DNA of 64,000 bases from Carnegiea gigantea (Eukaryota > Streptophyta > Magnoliopsida > Caryophyllales > Cactaceae), in contig JAKOGI010000024.1 in assembly GCA_029747015.1 (NCBI GenBank), forward strand, positions 1,044,001 through 1,108,000, written 5' to 3'. The stretch's first letter is position 1, and every line of letters starts with the position of its first letter. Of the stretch, positions 53,599 to 64,000 are shown one piece after another. Both the position numbers and the translations under genes were made by a program. Below the pieces are notes generated by a model. That model saw only the letters and a list, made by a program, of their open reading frames with translations. It searched no databases and had not been told where the DNA came from.

Positions 53599-56500
53599 AC
53601 GGTCCTGCGACCATCGGCCGCGACCCGAGTCTTACATTTTATATAGTCACCTAGGAACACTTTGTGATTATGTGACATATGCCTGCTCTGTGTGCACGTG
53701 TGCTTTATAGTATGACCATTTGCGACTTATGTATGGCTCGAGAAGGTCGATTGAGTAAAAGTGGCGAGTTATGCGTTAGCGTAAGAGTCAAATAGCTCTC
53801 CCCACGCATTCAAGTGACGTTGTGAGTACTTCATTGGTGCAATATGTTCCTAATGTGCTAGTTGACTTCATTGATTGACTTTTATGTGATCCGGGTAAAC
53901 CGATTGAATTAAATGTGAGCTGTGTGCTAGGATATGAACCCAATTCACATCCGTGTTCTTGTGTGAGCTAAGTGATGATTTGAGTGATAAATGTTTTCTT
54001 CTTGCGTCCTGATAAGATGATCAATAGTTCAAGCACGTCGATTTAAACTCGAACGATTGAAAAACCTTTCTTTAAGCTCGTCTTTGCCCCCGAAGTACGA
54101 TTTACTCCTCGGGCCCTATAATGGAGTGAACAGACGTACTCGGTGGTTGGTAGAGAGGGAGCTAGAAGCAGTTAACCATCCTTTTATTAAAAACAAAGAG
54201 ATTCGAAATAGATAAGCTATTTTTAATCCTTTGAAACTCAAGATTTTGAGATGTTAATGTCGTTTTGACTATCGAGCCAAGGTTATCTTACACCGAAGAA
54301 TTAGCTTTTCGTTAGTAATGATGAGGTAGTCTAAATTCATTAATATGTGCTCTTATGTTTATCAAATGTTGCTTGTAAATGTGTATGTGCTAAGATGTGT
54401 ACATCAATGAAATCTTTCATAATGAGCTAGGAAAGGAATGATTGGAAAATTTGTTGCTACGCTTGATAATCCTATTAAATGATACCTTCCGTTTTCAAAC
54501 TCTGAATTTCCTGAGTATATTAGCGGCTACTCTTGTATACATGCTTGTAAGACTAACTGTTAGTGATAGGACCGCGTTGAACATCACACAAGTGTACCTA
54601 CTGTTCCCCTTGCTCGCCATTATTGCTTAAACCGTGCAATACTTGCTTTCTATTATACAGATTGTTACTCGTGAATGGGTGAGATGTTTTGGCCCGAACG
54701 AACCTTGATATACCCAGAAAGCTCAAGGGAGAAAGAACCTAGCAGACTTTGGAATTGTACATCGTAAACGATCCCTCCTAAGGCTAGCGACCTATAATAA
54801 GACTCCTACGATCACCTGTAGGATAGATGTACCACGTAAGACCAGTAGCGCCACTACTCTTACCCCTTGTTATCTGATTAATGGCTAGTCTCTAGTTACT
54901 TTGGACAAGCCCAAGGCATACCTTTGGCCCTAGAATGCTAATGAGGATTGCTATCGTTTATGCCGGCCTAGGTGACTCCTGTACAATATTATTGTGAACC
55001 ATTGTGTTTTACAACATGCTATGTTTTCATAAACGTTTGAAAGCCTATATTGTTATATGAAATGGCATGTATGGTTATTCGTGTGTTTCATAAGCGAGAG
55101 GTATAGTAAATAAACCACTTGGTACGTGTTTAAATTATTTCTAGTTGAGTGCGCCACTGAATTGGCCAAATAATTCAAGTTATGTGAATGCTTGCTTCAT
55201 ATAACCGTGCTTATCTAATGATAGCATAGCAACTGTAAGTATACCTCATAACATGATTACGTAACTGTGGCCTTTGCATTCGAATGCTTACCCTTGTATG
55301 TATCCTTACATGATGTGCTAAGATACTCGTAATGGTAGCGGAGTTACTCATTGCCTATATGCCTAAGCTTTATGTTTCATATGTTTGATTGAGTGGCTAA
55401 AAACTCATATGCCTAGCAAAAAGATCTTGTGGCCATAGGGGTTTCATTCGCATTTATTGGCCCTGTACCTTCTTTGCCTAGACCATATGACATGCCAACG
55501 TACTTGCGGTCATACTTGAATGCGTGACCTAAAGGGATATGAATGGATGTGTATAAAACAATCCTTGACAGGCTATAACTAAGTATCCTGGCATAGTATG
55601 ACTAAGTTAGCTGCATCAAGTCTTACATGCTGAATTCTATGTGTACATGGTAGGTTTCATAGAGAATGTTAGATAGTGCTTTGCTAGCCATCATATATGC
55701 TACCAACACTGTCTTACTATACTTTGCTTAGCATGTTTGGCCTTACCTTCAACCTAGTTGTCTTATAGCTAGATATGACACCGTTTGGCATAGTAGCACT
55801 ACCATTTCTCGGGTTACATGTATGTACACACATACTTGCTCGTAAGAACCTATAAGAAGCGGAATTGCATTGGTTAAACTCAAAGTTTGTTTTCCTTATG
55901 AGATTGCAAACTCCCCAAGTGGCAGTGCCTTGGGAAGCCACCTTACTGTGGCAGTTAAACCCTTGTAGAACGATAATTGAGTTATGTAAGAGCAACATTA
56001 GGTATGAGGAATCCTTTGCTAAACCCGCCACAACCAAGAAACCATGTATCAACCTCCCATGAACAACTAATGCGTGGATACGTACAAGTCTATTGCTGAG
56101 TCTTGTCCCACATCCCTGTCGTCTAACTCCCCAAGTTGTCTCCTTGCATGACTAATGGGTTGTACATTTATCCTCTTGTAAGTTTTGTACCGTGTGTGTG
56201 ATGGACTGATTCATGCTGCATGTGATTCTTGGCTTGAAAATATTAAGTTATCGATTTTATGTAATGTCATTATGCCAAGGTGATTTGACCTAATGCTTGA
56301 ATTGTTCTTATCACTCTAGAGTGTCATAGGGGTCTTAGGGTTAACTGTTATGACCCTTGTATGATGCGACCTAAAGTCATATCCTTGGACGCCAACCCAT
56401 AGCGATGCATGTGCATAGAGCTCCTTGTCATGATATGAGTAGTGCGTAGGCGATTCAAAGTCCTTGTCCCTTTCGAAAATGAGTTTAATATGGTTTTCCA

Positions 56501-56736
56501 CGCCAACTCATTTGCCCCTCTCCAATGCGATTTGCCCTCGGCGCCTAAATAGAGTGATTAGACGCTTGAAGAGGATTGGCGAAGAGGAGACTGGATACCA
56601 TAAGCCATTTTCCTTCGATTTAAAAGAAGTAATGTCTTCAAAATGACCTTTTGGAAACCAATCACGCAGATCCTAGTTATGTGTGTGCATTCTAGGAAAG
56701 ACTGAACTTAGATATTGAATTTCGAGGACGAAATTC
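53599..56736. other. Non-coding core of the LARD
   Basis: No open frame longer than about 111 codons and no recognisable domain on either strand. Two stretches resemble each other, TTGCCCCCGAAGTACGATTT (54085) and TTGCCCCTCTCCAATGCGATTT split (56509), each followed by a similar GAGTGA-CAGACG/TAGACG segment. They may be a decayed internal duplication or paired remnants of one gag-like sequence. Confidence 0.5.
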
Positions 56737-56753
56737 TTTTAAGGGGGGAAGAG
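56737..56753 (+). promoter_or_regulatory. Polypurine tract of the LARD
   Basis: TTTTAAGGGGGGAAGAG directly before the 3' LTR. The preceding TTCGAGGACGAAATTC is the usual end of the chromovirus (Tekay-type) polyprotein, hinting at the autonomous ancestor. Confidence 0.9.
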
Positions 56754-59700
56754 TGTAACACCCCGCATTTTCGTTTTCTGTTAAGCTAATTAAATGTCCT
56801 TTTTACGTTCTAAAATCGTATTTTTAGTAACTGTATGAGTTAAATTATTGTCGATGTGCTTTTGGGAGCGATAATTTTATCAAAAAAGGAGTTTATTATT
56901 GCTATTATTGATTTTAAAGTCAATGCGTGCCATTTATGCCTTTAAATTATATCGATAGTTTAATTTAGTCGTTATTCGATTTATTTAGTCGTTTCCTGAA
57001 AACGATTAGGTTTTCAACCTTAGAATTAGTTTGTGGTTTATTGAATCGAACCTAGACGTATTTGAAATTGAATAATCGACGAAGGGTCGCATTATCGATT
57101 CGGGATAGGTTGTGAGGTACGAGATTAAAAATTAGACAGGCGATTTTAGATGATTGGGCAAGCGACCAAGAAACAATCAAAAAAAAAAAAAAGAACATAA
57201 GGGGCCGAAACCCCTTCTTCCACTGGGGAGAGAAAAGCGAAGGGGGGGTTCTTGAGGCTCTTCACGGCACCCCCACCCCGACGACAACCCCACGGCAGAG
57301 AGAGAAAGAGAGAGAAGAGGGCCACCGGACGGCGAGTCGGGGCCGAGGTCGACGGCAGCGCACCGGCAGGTCAGGCGCCGGCCAACCCTCGTGACACCGC
57401 GGCAGAGAGAGAGAGTTGGAGCGAGAGTGAGAAGGAGCGGAGGGGGCTCGAGGAGCCGCGACCACGCCGGCAACCGTCGCAGCCAAGGTCGGTGAACCAC
57501 CTCACGCGTGGCTGGGCTAGAACCGGCCGCAGACAGGGGCGAATCGACACGAGCTCGGTCGAACATCCGTCCGTTTTAGGGCATGCGAGGTGAATTCGAA
57601 CCTCTTCTCCTTCTATAAATTCAATCCTCACCCTAAATTCTTCTAAATTGTGCATAAATTCTCAGAAATCGCGAGTTAGGTTTGTGGGCCGGGGCTAGGT
57701 CGTGAATTGCGCAAAGGACAAAGGAGACTTTGAGCAATTGGTGTTTGAATTTGCTCCAAATCCAGCTAATCTGTGTGCCCTAAGCTAGGATCGAGGTGGG
57801 TGTTCTCGCCTCCTAAGTTATTACTATTTTCGAAGTTAATTTTCAGCAGTTTGATGTTGCATGTCAAGTTAGGGCTTGTTAAATTCGTTAGAAATGACAA
57901 GGAAATAAGTTATTCATGCTTAGGTTCGAATCAATTGGTTGTTTCATGCCTGAAATTGAGAATCGATGTGAATTCTGTACATAAACCGTAGTCTTGTGTG
58001 AACAATGAATTCGAATTTATATGGACATATTTAGCTTCGATTCGAGTTAATGAGTTATTGTTTAAAACGGAATTAAAATCGAAGTTAATTTAACGTATTC
58101 AGTTTCGAATCGAGTTAATGAGTTATTGTTTGAAAAGGAATTAGAAACGAAGTTAGTTTGATATGTTTAGCATCGATTCGAACCCATGAATGTAAATCAT
58201 GCTTGAATTGTTAATTCGAAGTAATTTAAAAATGTTTAGCATCGATTCGAACCCATGAATGTAAATCATGCTTGAATTGTTAATTCGAAGTTAGTTTAAC
58301 GTGTTTAGCATCGATTCAAGTTAATGAGTTAATGTATAAAAAAGAATTAATATCGAAGTTATATTAACGTGCTTAGCTTCTATTTAAGTTATTTAGCTAA
58401 TATATGAAAAAGGATTAAAATCGAAGTCCTTTTAATGTCTTTAGTTTCCATTCGAATTAATTAACCAAAGCATGCAAATGAGCTAATTTTCGAGGTAAAT
58501 GAAGGGTGCCTGGCTCCGAATCAAGTAGCTTAGCCAATACATGTTAAACGAATTAATCCCGAAGTTATATAAACATGTTTAGGTTCGATTCAAGTTAAAC
58601 TAACTAATGCATGTAAACGAATTAAATTCGAAGCTATTGAAATATGTTTAGTTTTCACTCGAACCTCTGTTCTCTGTACATTCATGCTTAGGAAAGTTGC
58701 TTCGAAATGTATGGTATATGTTTAGAATCAAATTATGTTTGGTTTATTGAATGAAGAGTTGTCGATTTATGGATAAATGTGGCTATATGTACGCTTGTTG
58801 TAACGCACCGCTGAATGGTGCTGGTTGCTCAGGTAAGAGCCTAAACCTCACTCCCTTTGACATAAGCTAATATGATAATATGTTGTGATTAATAAATCGA
58901 TGAATCGAGTTGGTAGTTGGATGGTTTGAGGAAAGAATTATGAGCGTTCGAGGTCCTGTGGTACGGTGCTTGTGAGGAGGGAGTTCGGGTTGTGAATTAC
59001 CGCAATCGTGTGGATTGCGAGGCCATGTGTGGCTCATTGTGTTGAAATGATTACGAAGTGTTTAAATGTGATATGTGTATTCCCTTTTCCTTGTATGTTT
59101 AAAATGTAACATGTGTGTGGAAGGGTGATGTTTTAGCAAATGACTTTTCATGTGTTTTAAATGAATAATAGCCATATCTAGTAACGAGCTATGGCCTATT
59201 TTAGCTATTCAAATAGTGTTTGGGAGGAATCCCTAAAACGTTTTTAACATAAGGGAGATGGGAATTATACGTCGAATGATTTTATTGTTTGAAACGGAAA
59301 ATTACTAGCCGTTATGGCCGATACGCTTTAAGTGGCTAAGAAAATGTGCTGCGGACAATATGATATGATGTAATGTTAACCTAGGGGATAAGTCCGGATA
59401 AACCCTAGAGGCCCTGAAGAGGGCTAATGTAATGGTCCGATATGTTATATGTAGCCATCCCGGGAGTAAGAGCTTAAGCATGAGCATTAGGTCTCACTAT
59501 AGGGTCGAGAATAGTTTTCACCCAATCAGCACCCTGTAACAATCTTATGCCAGAAGTACTTTCGTACTAAGTTAAGAAAAGCAATTGGCCCTTTGCCATT
59601 TTTAAACGATTAAAAGGAAAGGAAGTTTTTTTTTTTTTATGGGCCCAAAAGGCTATATGAAATGATGTATGAAAAGCTTATAAGGGTCGTTACACGACCA

Positions 59701-61022
59701 AACGAAATGAAACTTCCTTTGAAGACTAAGAAAACGTTTTCAACGAAAGAAAGAAAGTTTTCAATGAATGAATTATGAAATGATTCTCAAGTATGGTTGA
59801 ACGTGGATTCTAATCTTATGTGGCATCATTCTTATCCATAGCAAATCTGTCTGATTTAAAGTGTATGAGATGAGAAGGAAAGTTATAGCACGCTAAAAAT
59901 TCCATGAATGAAGGCGTCTCTTCCTAAAAGAGTGAACGTTGATATGTGAATAGCATGCGAGAGTGTCATATAGCTTAATATGATGTTTAAAGGTACTTAA
60001 ATGCTTGATGTGTGTTTATGTGTGTGATCTGTATATTATATGAATGAAATACCAAGAAAAGTGTAAATATGAAAAGGGATAACCTTAAATACACATCATA
60101 TGATTGAGGGTTTATGTGTAGTTTAAATGGAATGTTAGGAGGTTATGTTTGAAATGAAAAGATCCTTATACTTAGCCTTCGATGCTTACTTACGTGCCTA
60201 ACTGCTTGCTGGTAAAGAAATCCGTCGTTGAGGAACCTAGAAATATGACTGAGTGGTCGAAGTGAAGTTTATGTTTAGTGATCCTCCCATTAAGGTTCTA
60301 TGAATATCTATTATGATAGTAAAGTATGGAAACTTGATATGTGACTAGTAAAGATAGTATTGCCTGCAACGGTTTTGGTTTTGAGGGGGTTGGGGGACAC
60401 TTACTGAGCGTGTGGTTGCTCATCCCACTATTCTTTCCCCTTTTCCCCAGGTTTTCTTTCTGACAGGAAGAAGTTGAGTCAGATAAGTCCAGAAGGAACT
60501 TATTGTTGCTTACAAGGCGTCGTATGTGCTCATTGGAAGGGATTTTTTTTTACGTGTTTAATGAAGTCATGTAATGTACTCTTAGTTTATAAAGGTCTGT
60601 AAACGATTATTCTAGTTCATGTAATGTATATGGTATAAAGGTCGCTTTGTACGGTCGTCTGAGCCAACCATCAAGTTAGTTAGATATCTTCTTGGTTTAA
60701 CTTAGCTGTGTTTTGGGATGTAAATCTTAATACTCTGGTTTTGTTAACCGTTGAGTTGTATCGTCCATTTCTTCTTTATTCATGAATCAATCTAGTTGGT
60801 GTACTCCGAGCGAGTGGCTCGTTGAGTTATGAACTCCGGCGAGTGGTCGTTGAGCTATGTTTTATATGTTTACGCTTTCGTTAATCTACAGGGACTTATT
60901 GTAAGGCGTTTAGCCTGGAAACGGTCAATTTTCAGGGAAAACTCTGCCCATTTCATCCCAGAATTTAAATAAGAAGTTAGGAAAAATGTAACGCTTCTGG
61001 CCTAGGGGCTGGGGGTGTTACA
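56754..61022 (+). repeat. 3' LTR (4269 bp) of the LARD
   Basis: Begins TGTAACACCCCGC and ends GGGGGTGTTACA, followed by ACTAT. It is 51 bp shorter than the 5' copy, mainly through one fewer tandem unit near 58250, partly offset by small insertions such as T-runs at 59624-59637 and 60545-60552. Confidence 0.92.
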
Positions 61023-61027
61023 ACTAT

Positions 61028-62344
61028 GAAGAGACTTTTTCTCCTCTAGTGTGAATTGCCTCTATTTGCCTGCTTTTGGCCCTAGTTGCCCATTTGGATT
61101 TAGAGCTATTCCAAATGGACGAAAAGAATGCTTTTTTAAATGGAAATTTTGAGGAAGAGATCTACATGGATCAACCTATTGGTTTTGTATCAAAAGGTCA
61201 AAAAGGACAAAGTTTGTCGTCTTAAAAGATCTATTTATGGTCTCAAGTAGTCATCCAGTGCGTGATATTTTAGATTCCATCAAGCCATTATCTCTTTTGG
61301 CTTAAACATGGTATCTGAAGATCACTGTTTGAATGTCAAGGAAACTACAAAGGGGATTATGTTTCTTACTTTGTATGTTGACAATATACTGTTGGCTGGA
61401 AACAACATGGAGATGCTCTAGGCCACTAAGCAATGGCTATGCTCCGTCTTCGAGATGGAGAACATAGGTGAAGCTAGGTATGTCCTAGATGTAGAAACAA
61501 TTCAAAACCGTTCCAAGAAGCTTCTTGGTTTAAGTCAAGAAATATACATTAATAAAATCTTGGAACGTTTTCGAATACATTATTCTAAAACCATAGACAC
61601 TCCAATTGAAAATGATATAATCTTAATTCTCGACCAATATCCTAAAACAGACAAAGAAAATGAGAAAATGAACAGTGTCCCTTATGCAAGTGCAGTAGGA
61701 AGTTTAATGTATGTCACGTTGTGTACATGGCCAGACATTTGCTTTACGGTTGATTTGGTAAGTCGTTACCAAAGTAATCTAGGGCCTGCTCATTGGCAAG
61801 CCATCAAGAGGATCTTTTGTTACCTGTGTGGTACGACAGACTTGGTCCTTTGCTACCAAGGTGGGGATCTTAAGCTGAGAGGATATGCGGATGCTGATAG
61901 GGGTGGATCTGGATGAGCCTAGGTCTACCTCAGGATATGTGTTCACCCTAGGCGGGGGAGCCATATCTTAGTGCAATAAGAAACAAGACTACATAGCACT
62001 TTCGACTATAGAAACAGAGTATCTTGCTACTGTCTTGCCACTCAAGAGGCAATATGGTTGAGAAGTTTTCTCCAGGATCTCAATCTCACTCCTAGAGTTG
62101 ATGATCATGTAGAGCTTATGTGCGACAATACTGTTACTATCTAGTTTACTAAGGATCCAAAGTTCCACAAGAAGACCAAGCATATTAAGAGGCGTTATTA
62201 TTTCGTTCGAAACACCATAAAAGAGAAAGAGGTTGCCATTAAGTACATATCTACAAGTAGAACGATAGCTGATCCTTTAACTAAGTCTATTCCTAAAGAC
62301 GCTTTTAAAGCTCATGTGATGAGCTTAGGTCTGCATAGAACTTA
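61028..62344 (+). pseudogene. Second copia RT (C-terminal part) and RNase H, broken
   Basis: RT resumes after the LARD with HLDLELFQMDEKNAFLNGNF, EEEIYMDQPIGFVSKGQKG and LYVDNILLAGNN, where YVDD reads YVDN (about 61374-61385). The open part 61455-61916 includes MENIGEARYVLDVETIQ, LLGLSQEIYINKILERF and VPYASAVGSLMYVTLCTWPD, then GYADADRGGSG of RNase H. The remaining RNase H (FLQDLNLTP, LMCDNTVTI, KTKHIKRRYYFVRNTI, TIADPLTKSIPKDAFKAHV) is open in another phase and ends at a stop at about 62343. Multiple stops and the catalytic change show it is inactive. Confidence 0.85.
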
Positions 62345-63330
62345 GTTTTCGGATGTATGTAAGTGTGTGATGGACATATTTTTACTTGTGTTAAGTATTT
62401 ATGAAACGAAGAATGATGTCTCTTTTCAGATGTTCATGAATATACAAGTACATTATAAGGCCGACTATAATGTAAACGGCCTTCTGATTGGCCTAATCAC
62501 ATAGGCAATCTCCTTGACACTTGAGTAATAGGCATGATGAGACTAAATTATATTGGCGCTAGGTGTGCAATATTGATTATTCATACTAGGGATGTATGAA
62601 TGAAGAGGATAATCACCTCAGTAAGGCTAAGATGAGACTCGGGGGAGTTGAATATGAAATAAGTTTTCATATCGAAGACTTATAGCCGAATCTTGAGTGC
62701 TGAGATTAACATGGGGTATGCTGATCTAGTAACTCAGGTTGATTTTTTAGGTAAAAGCCAGACTTATGATTCACATGGTATAGAAGAGTGACACGCTCAG
62801 TTTGGTGGGAGCTATGCCTTATGACACACTTTCATACTGTGTGTGCTAAACGTGGACCTATTTCATAAGTGATAAATGAGCTCCCTTTCCCTATCACTGT
62901 GTGACTCTCATTGACAATACTCATTGGCTTAGAGCTGTAATATGAAGTCAAAGTATGATGTTGCTACCTTAATGTATTATCCAAGGGCCAAGATGTATAC
63001 GGTCTAGTCGGACACATTAGGAAAGCAGTTACGCTAAGAATGGATTATTTTAATTGTCTAAGGAAGAATCATTTATCCATCACCATATCAAGTTCGGGCG
63101 ATTATATTAAGTATATAATCAATTGATATATCAGACATAAAGGGACAATGTATGTCATTGGTGATGTTTTGAATGATTCAGGGTATTGATATTTTGTGAA
63201 GGTGTTATATTAGTTAGATGGTTACTTGATATAGCATTATGGTTTTGTTTTTGGTCGCATGCTCAATTCCCAGAATGATGTGTGAGGGATTTTATTAGCA
63301 GTGAGATATGAGCCTCGTGGTCTTTGTGAC
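62345..63330. other. Trailer region of second copia element
   Basis: About 1 kb without a gene between the pol stop and the PPT. The same kind of extended 3' untranslated region is common in this copia family. Confidence 0.4.
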
Positions 63331-63341
63331 CGAGGGGGAAT
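63331..63341 (+). promoter_or_regulatory. Polypurine tract of second copia element
   Basis: CGAGGGGGAAT immediately before the 3' LTR start TGTTGACCAG. Confidence 0.85.
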
Positions 63342-63716
63342 TGTTGACCAGTAATGGTTACAATTAAGTACCATAATCACTGAGTGATATGGCAGTTACA
63401 AACTTACAATTGGGGATTAACACAGCATTAGTCTGCCATTATCTGTCGTTATCTTACAGATTATGGTTGAGGTTATGGGCCTCTATAAAAGAGTGTGTGC
63501 ATTATAGGCTAAGACACACATCTGAACATAAACATTGTCTCCAGATCTAATACTCTCTGTCCTCTCCTTCACATAAACTTAGCCATCTCAATGGGTTCAG
63601 GTTTTGAGTGTGAAACTCTCAGTGACTTTGATAGTCATCCATTCGTGGGCAGTTTTCGAGCAGGCGCCAAAGATCTGAGAAGCTTCCGCCCAAAGGTAAA
63701 CTCCAAACTACCAATA
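63342..63716 (+). repeat. 3' LTR of second copia element
   Basis: Begins TGTTGACCAGTAATG and ends CTACCAATA (5' copy ends CCAACA), followed by CTAGT. Contains the matching CTATAAAAGAGTGTG at about 63482. Confidence 0.9.
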
Positions 63717-64000
63717 CTAGTATTTAATATTCAAAATTGATGCTAATTTGTTGTAAGAAATATATAATTACTTGTATAATATGATTAAGTAGGAGAAGAT
63801 AATATGCCAAAATTTAACGCTTGAAATTGGTCTGTTTTATTATTTTTTTTGAAAAATAAAGTGCATGTATAGTTCTAGAGAAGTATAAGATATGTACAAA
63901 AATTGTTCAAGCTATTAATTGACTAATCGAATTTTTCAAGCCTTTAAAACAATTATGCATATACACACACATGTATCTATGTATGTATGTATGTATATAT
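63717..64000. other. Right flank with a TATG microsatellite
   Basis: AT-rich host sequence after the CTAGT duplication. The last 40 bases are a short microsatellite (ACACACACATG, then TATG repeats at about 63975-63996). No gene is seen. Confidence 0.5.

Larger units (their letters stand above)
49263..61022 (+). mobile_element. Giant-LTR non-autonomous chromovirus derivative (LARD)
   Basis: An 11,760-bp element with direct LTRs of 4320 bp (49263-53582) and 4269 bp (56754-61022), flanked by ACTAC (49258-49262) and ACTAT (61023-61027). LTR ends are TGTAACACCC and GGGTGTTACA, as in Tekay/Del-type chromoviruses. It has a PBS and a PPT, but the 3171-bp interior shows no gag, protease, RT or integrase. 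LTRs over a third of the element each and a non-coding core match the definition of large retrotransposon derivatives. It sits within the copia RT, which reads through when the element and one TSD copy are ignored. Confidence 0.9.
42455..63716 (+). mobile_element. Second Ty1/copia element, TSD CTAGT, twice interrupted
   Basis: LTRs of 367 and 375 bp (42455-42821 and 63342-63716), PBS and PPT, flanked by CTAGT at 42450-42454 and 63717-63721. Coding parts are read in order from 44550 to 62344. They are interrupted by a solo LTR at 46846-48700 and an 11.76-kb LARD at 49263-61022. Removing both and their duplications leaves about 7.6 kb, including unusually long leader (1.7 kb) and trailer (1 kb) regions. 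All frames are broken and several catalytic residues changed. I do not assign a lineage within Ty1/copia. Confidence 0.9.

Noticed and set aside
57177..57655. Long minus- and plus-strand open frames in the 3' LTR GC-rich block
   Set aside because: They are counterparts of the frames at 49686-50090 with changed lengths, so not conserved as coding.
63960..64000. Telomere-like repeat at the window end
   Set aside because: Units are TATG/ACAC microsatellite, not TTTAGGG.

Overview
This is plant nuclear DNA, most likely from a large-genome angiosperm, made almost entirely of nested transposable elements. I found no intact host gene, no tRNA or rRNA gene, no CRISPR array and no sign of bacterial or organellar origin. 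The sequence is AT-rich and full of stop-riddled retroelement reading frames. Many element boundaries could be fixed directly from target-site duplications (TSDs), terminal motifs, primer-binding sites (PBS) and polypurine tracts (PPT).

Layout. 1-4.5 kb: an edge-truncated minus-strand LTR, a chromovirus tail remnant, a small CACTA-like candidate and a decayed Athila-type LTR. 4.5-10.0 kb: a decayed Ty3/gypsy Athila-type element (gag, protease, RT, RNase H, part of integrase). Its RT is split by a 731-bp hAT-like element (7825-8555), and its integrase is cut by a reverse-oriented LTR fragment at 10019. 11.4-16.05 kb: pol of a Tat-lineage Ty3/gypsy element with protease, RT, RNase H, a second archaeal-type RNase H and integrase, all broken. 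Downstream of this pol lie antisense (minus-strand) reading frames resembling plant mobile domain (PMD) proteins, a minus-strand TATA promoter, a 34/46-bp tandem-repeat block (39073-39790) and an LTR-like promoter region.

That Tat 3' region has been split twice. A non-autonomous gypsy-like element (16525-22257, TSD ATTAG) interrupts the end of one antisense frame. A short non-autonomous CACTA-type element (outer ends 24975 and 37120) interrupts the other. The CACTA element was in turn invaded by an 11.15-kb Ty1/copia SIRE-type element (25312-36462, TSD GAAGG) with gag, pol and an env-like third frame. The SIRE copy has 1.65-kb LTRs that differ at about 45 positions by eye. Its key catalytic motifs survive, but the frames carry stops and a frameshift.

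42.45-63.72 kb: a second Ty1/copia element (TSD CTAGT, LTRs about 370 bp), heavily decayed and split twice. The insertions are a minus-strand solo LTR (46846-48700) and a giant-LTR non-autonomous chromovirus derivative (49263-61022). The latter has 4.3-kb LTRs around a 3.17-kb internal region with no recognisable coding capacity.

Together the insertions give a readable relative chronology: Athila before hAT and LTR fragment; Tat before LARD-like element and CACTA; CACTA before SIRE; copia-2 before solo LTR and giant-LTR element. The least routine feature is the antisense PMD-type coding region with its own promoter inside the Tat element.
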